Positions 19,009-19,584 of a stretch of 19,584 nt of DNA are shown in pieces. Both the position numbers and the translations under genes were made by a program. The number at the start of each line of letters is the position of its first letter. Position 1 is the first letter of the stretch. The notes beneath the pieces are model-generated. The model had not been told where the DNA came from and did no database searches. It saw only the letters and a program-made list of their open reading frames with translations. This DNA comes from Bryobacterales bacterium (lineage in GTDB: Bacteria > Acidobacteriota > Terriglobia > Bryobacterales > Bryobacteraceae). The stretch lies in contig JAEHDI010000730.1 of the NCBI GenBank assembly GCA_016880505.1, positions 1 through 19,584 on the forward strand. Direction: 5' to 3'.

Positions 19009-19584
19009 TTGAGAATTCTTGGCATCGAGACGTCCTGCGATGAGACAGCGGCGGCGGTGGTAGAAGACGGAACCACCATACGGTCGTCCGTCGTCTCCTC
19101 GCAGCTCGACACTCACGGCAAGTACGGCGGCGTAGTGCCGGAACTCGCCTCGCGCGAGCATCTCCGCGGAATCGTACCCGTCGTGAGGCTCGCTCTCGAA
19201 CAGGCTTCCACGGACTACGATGGACTCTCCGCCGTCGCCGTGACCTCCGGCCCCGGGCTCGTCGGCGCGCTGCTGGTGGGCATGACCTACGCCAAGGCGA
19301 TCTGCTTTGTTCGCGGCCTGCCCCTGATCGGCGTCAACCACATTGAGGGACACATACACTCGGTGATTCTGGAGGCCCGGCAGTCCGACAATCCGGTCGA
19401 ATACCCGGCGCTCGCCCTCGTCGTCTCCGGCGGCCATACGCATCTGTTTGAAGTTCTTGAGGGATTCCACTACCGCTTGCTCGGTAAAACGCGTGACGAC
19501 GCCGCCGGAGAGGCGTTCGACAAGGTAGCGAAACTGCTCGGCTTCACGTACCCAGGCGGCCCCGTCATCGACAGTCTCGCGCCG
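19009..19584 (+). CDS. tsaD: tRNA N6-threonylcarbamoyladenosine transferase subunit TsaD (5' part)
   Basis: TsaD, with TsaB and TsaE, moves the threonylcarbamoyl group onto A37 of tRNAs that read ANN codons. The window ends after 192 codons of an expected 330-350, so the gene is cut by the edge and not broken. RILGIETSCDETAAAV, KYGGVVPELASREH, VTSGPGLVGALLVG, the metal-binding GVNHIEGHIHS and LVVSGGHTHLF are all as expected, followed by DDAAGEAFDKVAKLLG and YPGGPVID. The TTG start at 19009 is supported by AGGA (18998-19001) with a 7-base gap and by the standard MRILGIETSCDET beginning; no in-frame ATG lies near it. Confidence 0.96.
   Translation, partial: MRILGIETSCDETAAAVVEDGTTIRSSVVSSQLDTHGKYGGVVPELASREHLRGIVPVVRLALEQASTDYDGLSAVAVTSGPGLVGALLVGMTYAKAICFVRGLPLIGVNHIEGHIHSVILEARQSDNPVEYPALALVVSGGHTHLFEVLEGFHYRLLGKTRDDAAGEAFDKVAKLLGFTYPGGPVIDSLAP

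Overview
This window is GC-rich, compactly coded chromosomal DNA of housekeeping character. I recognise 18 complete genes and one gene cut by the right edge. I see no insertion sequence, phage gene, CRISPR array, tRNA or rRNA. Overall protein character, the combination of ffh, rpsP, khpA, rimM, trmD, rplS, rnhB and lepB in one run, and the style of several proteins suggest a member of the Acidobacteriota (Solibacter/Bryobacter-like). That assignment is inference; nothing here proves the phylum.

Layout, left to right. (1) 25-7480, plus strand: a clear sigma70-type promoter followed by gltB and gltD, the two subunits of NADPH-dependent glutamate synthase. After a 90-base gap that can form alternative stem-loops comes a class III aminotransferase of the acetylornithine type. 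Together these make glutamate and then use it as an amino donor. (2) 7531-14048, minus strand, read from right to left: a promoter with a perfect TATAAT box, then ffh, rpsP, khpA, rimM, trmD, rplS, rnhB, a small two-helix membrane protein, lepB and manC. This run joins ribosome proteins and maturation, tRNA m1G37 methylation, SRP-dependent targeting and signal-peptide removal, and ends with GDP-mannose synthesis. Several neighbours overlap by four bases (ATGA), which points to coupled translation. (3) 14161-18958, minus strand: queA, an MscS-type channel, a DUF1537 four-carbon acid sugar kinase, pdxA and a YceH (DUF480) protein. Gaps are 39 and 18 bases, then two four-base overlaps. (4) 19009 to the edge, plus strand: the first 192 codons of tsaD, divergent from queA.

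The points most worth a second look are these: rimM lacks a conventional start codon where its conserved first strand begins; the DUF1537 kinase is short, has Leu where the family's DSTLRGN motif has Arg, and is coupled to a PdxA that may be a PdxA2; the small membrane protein between rnhB and lepB is uncharacterised; and the gltD-aminotransferase gap has competing hairpins. I found no clearly new multi-gene defence, mobile or biosynthetic system.
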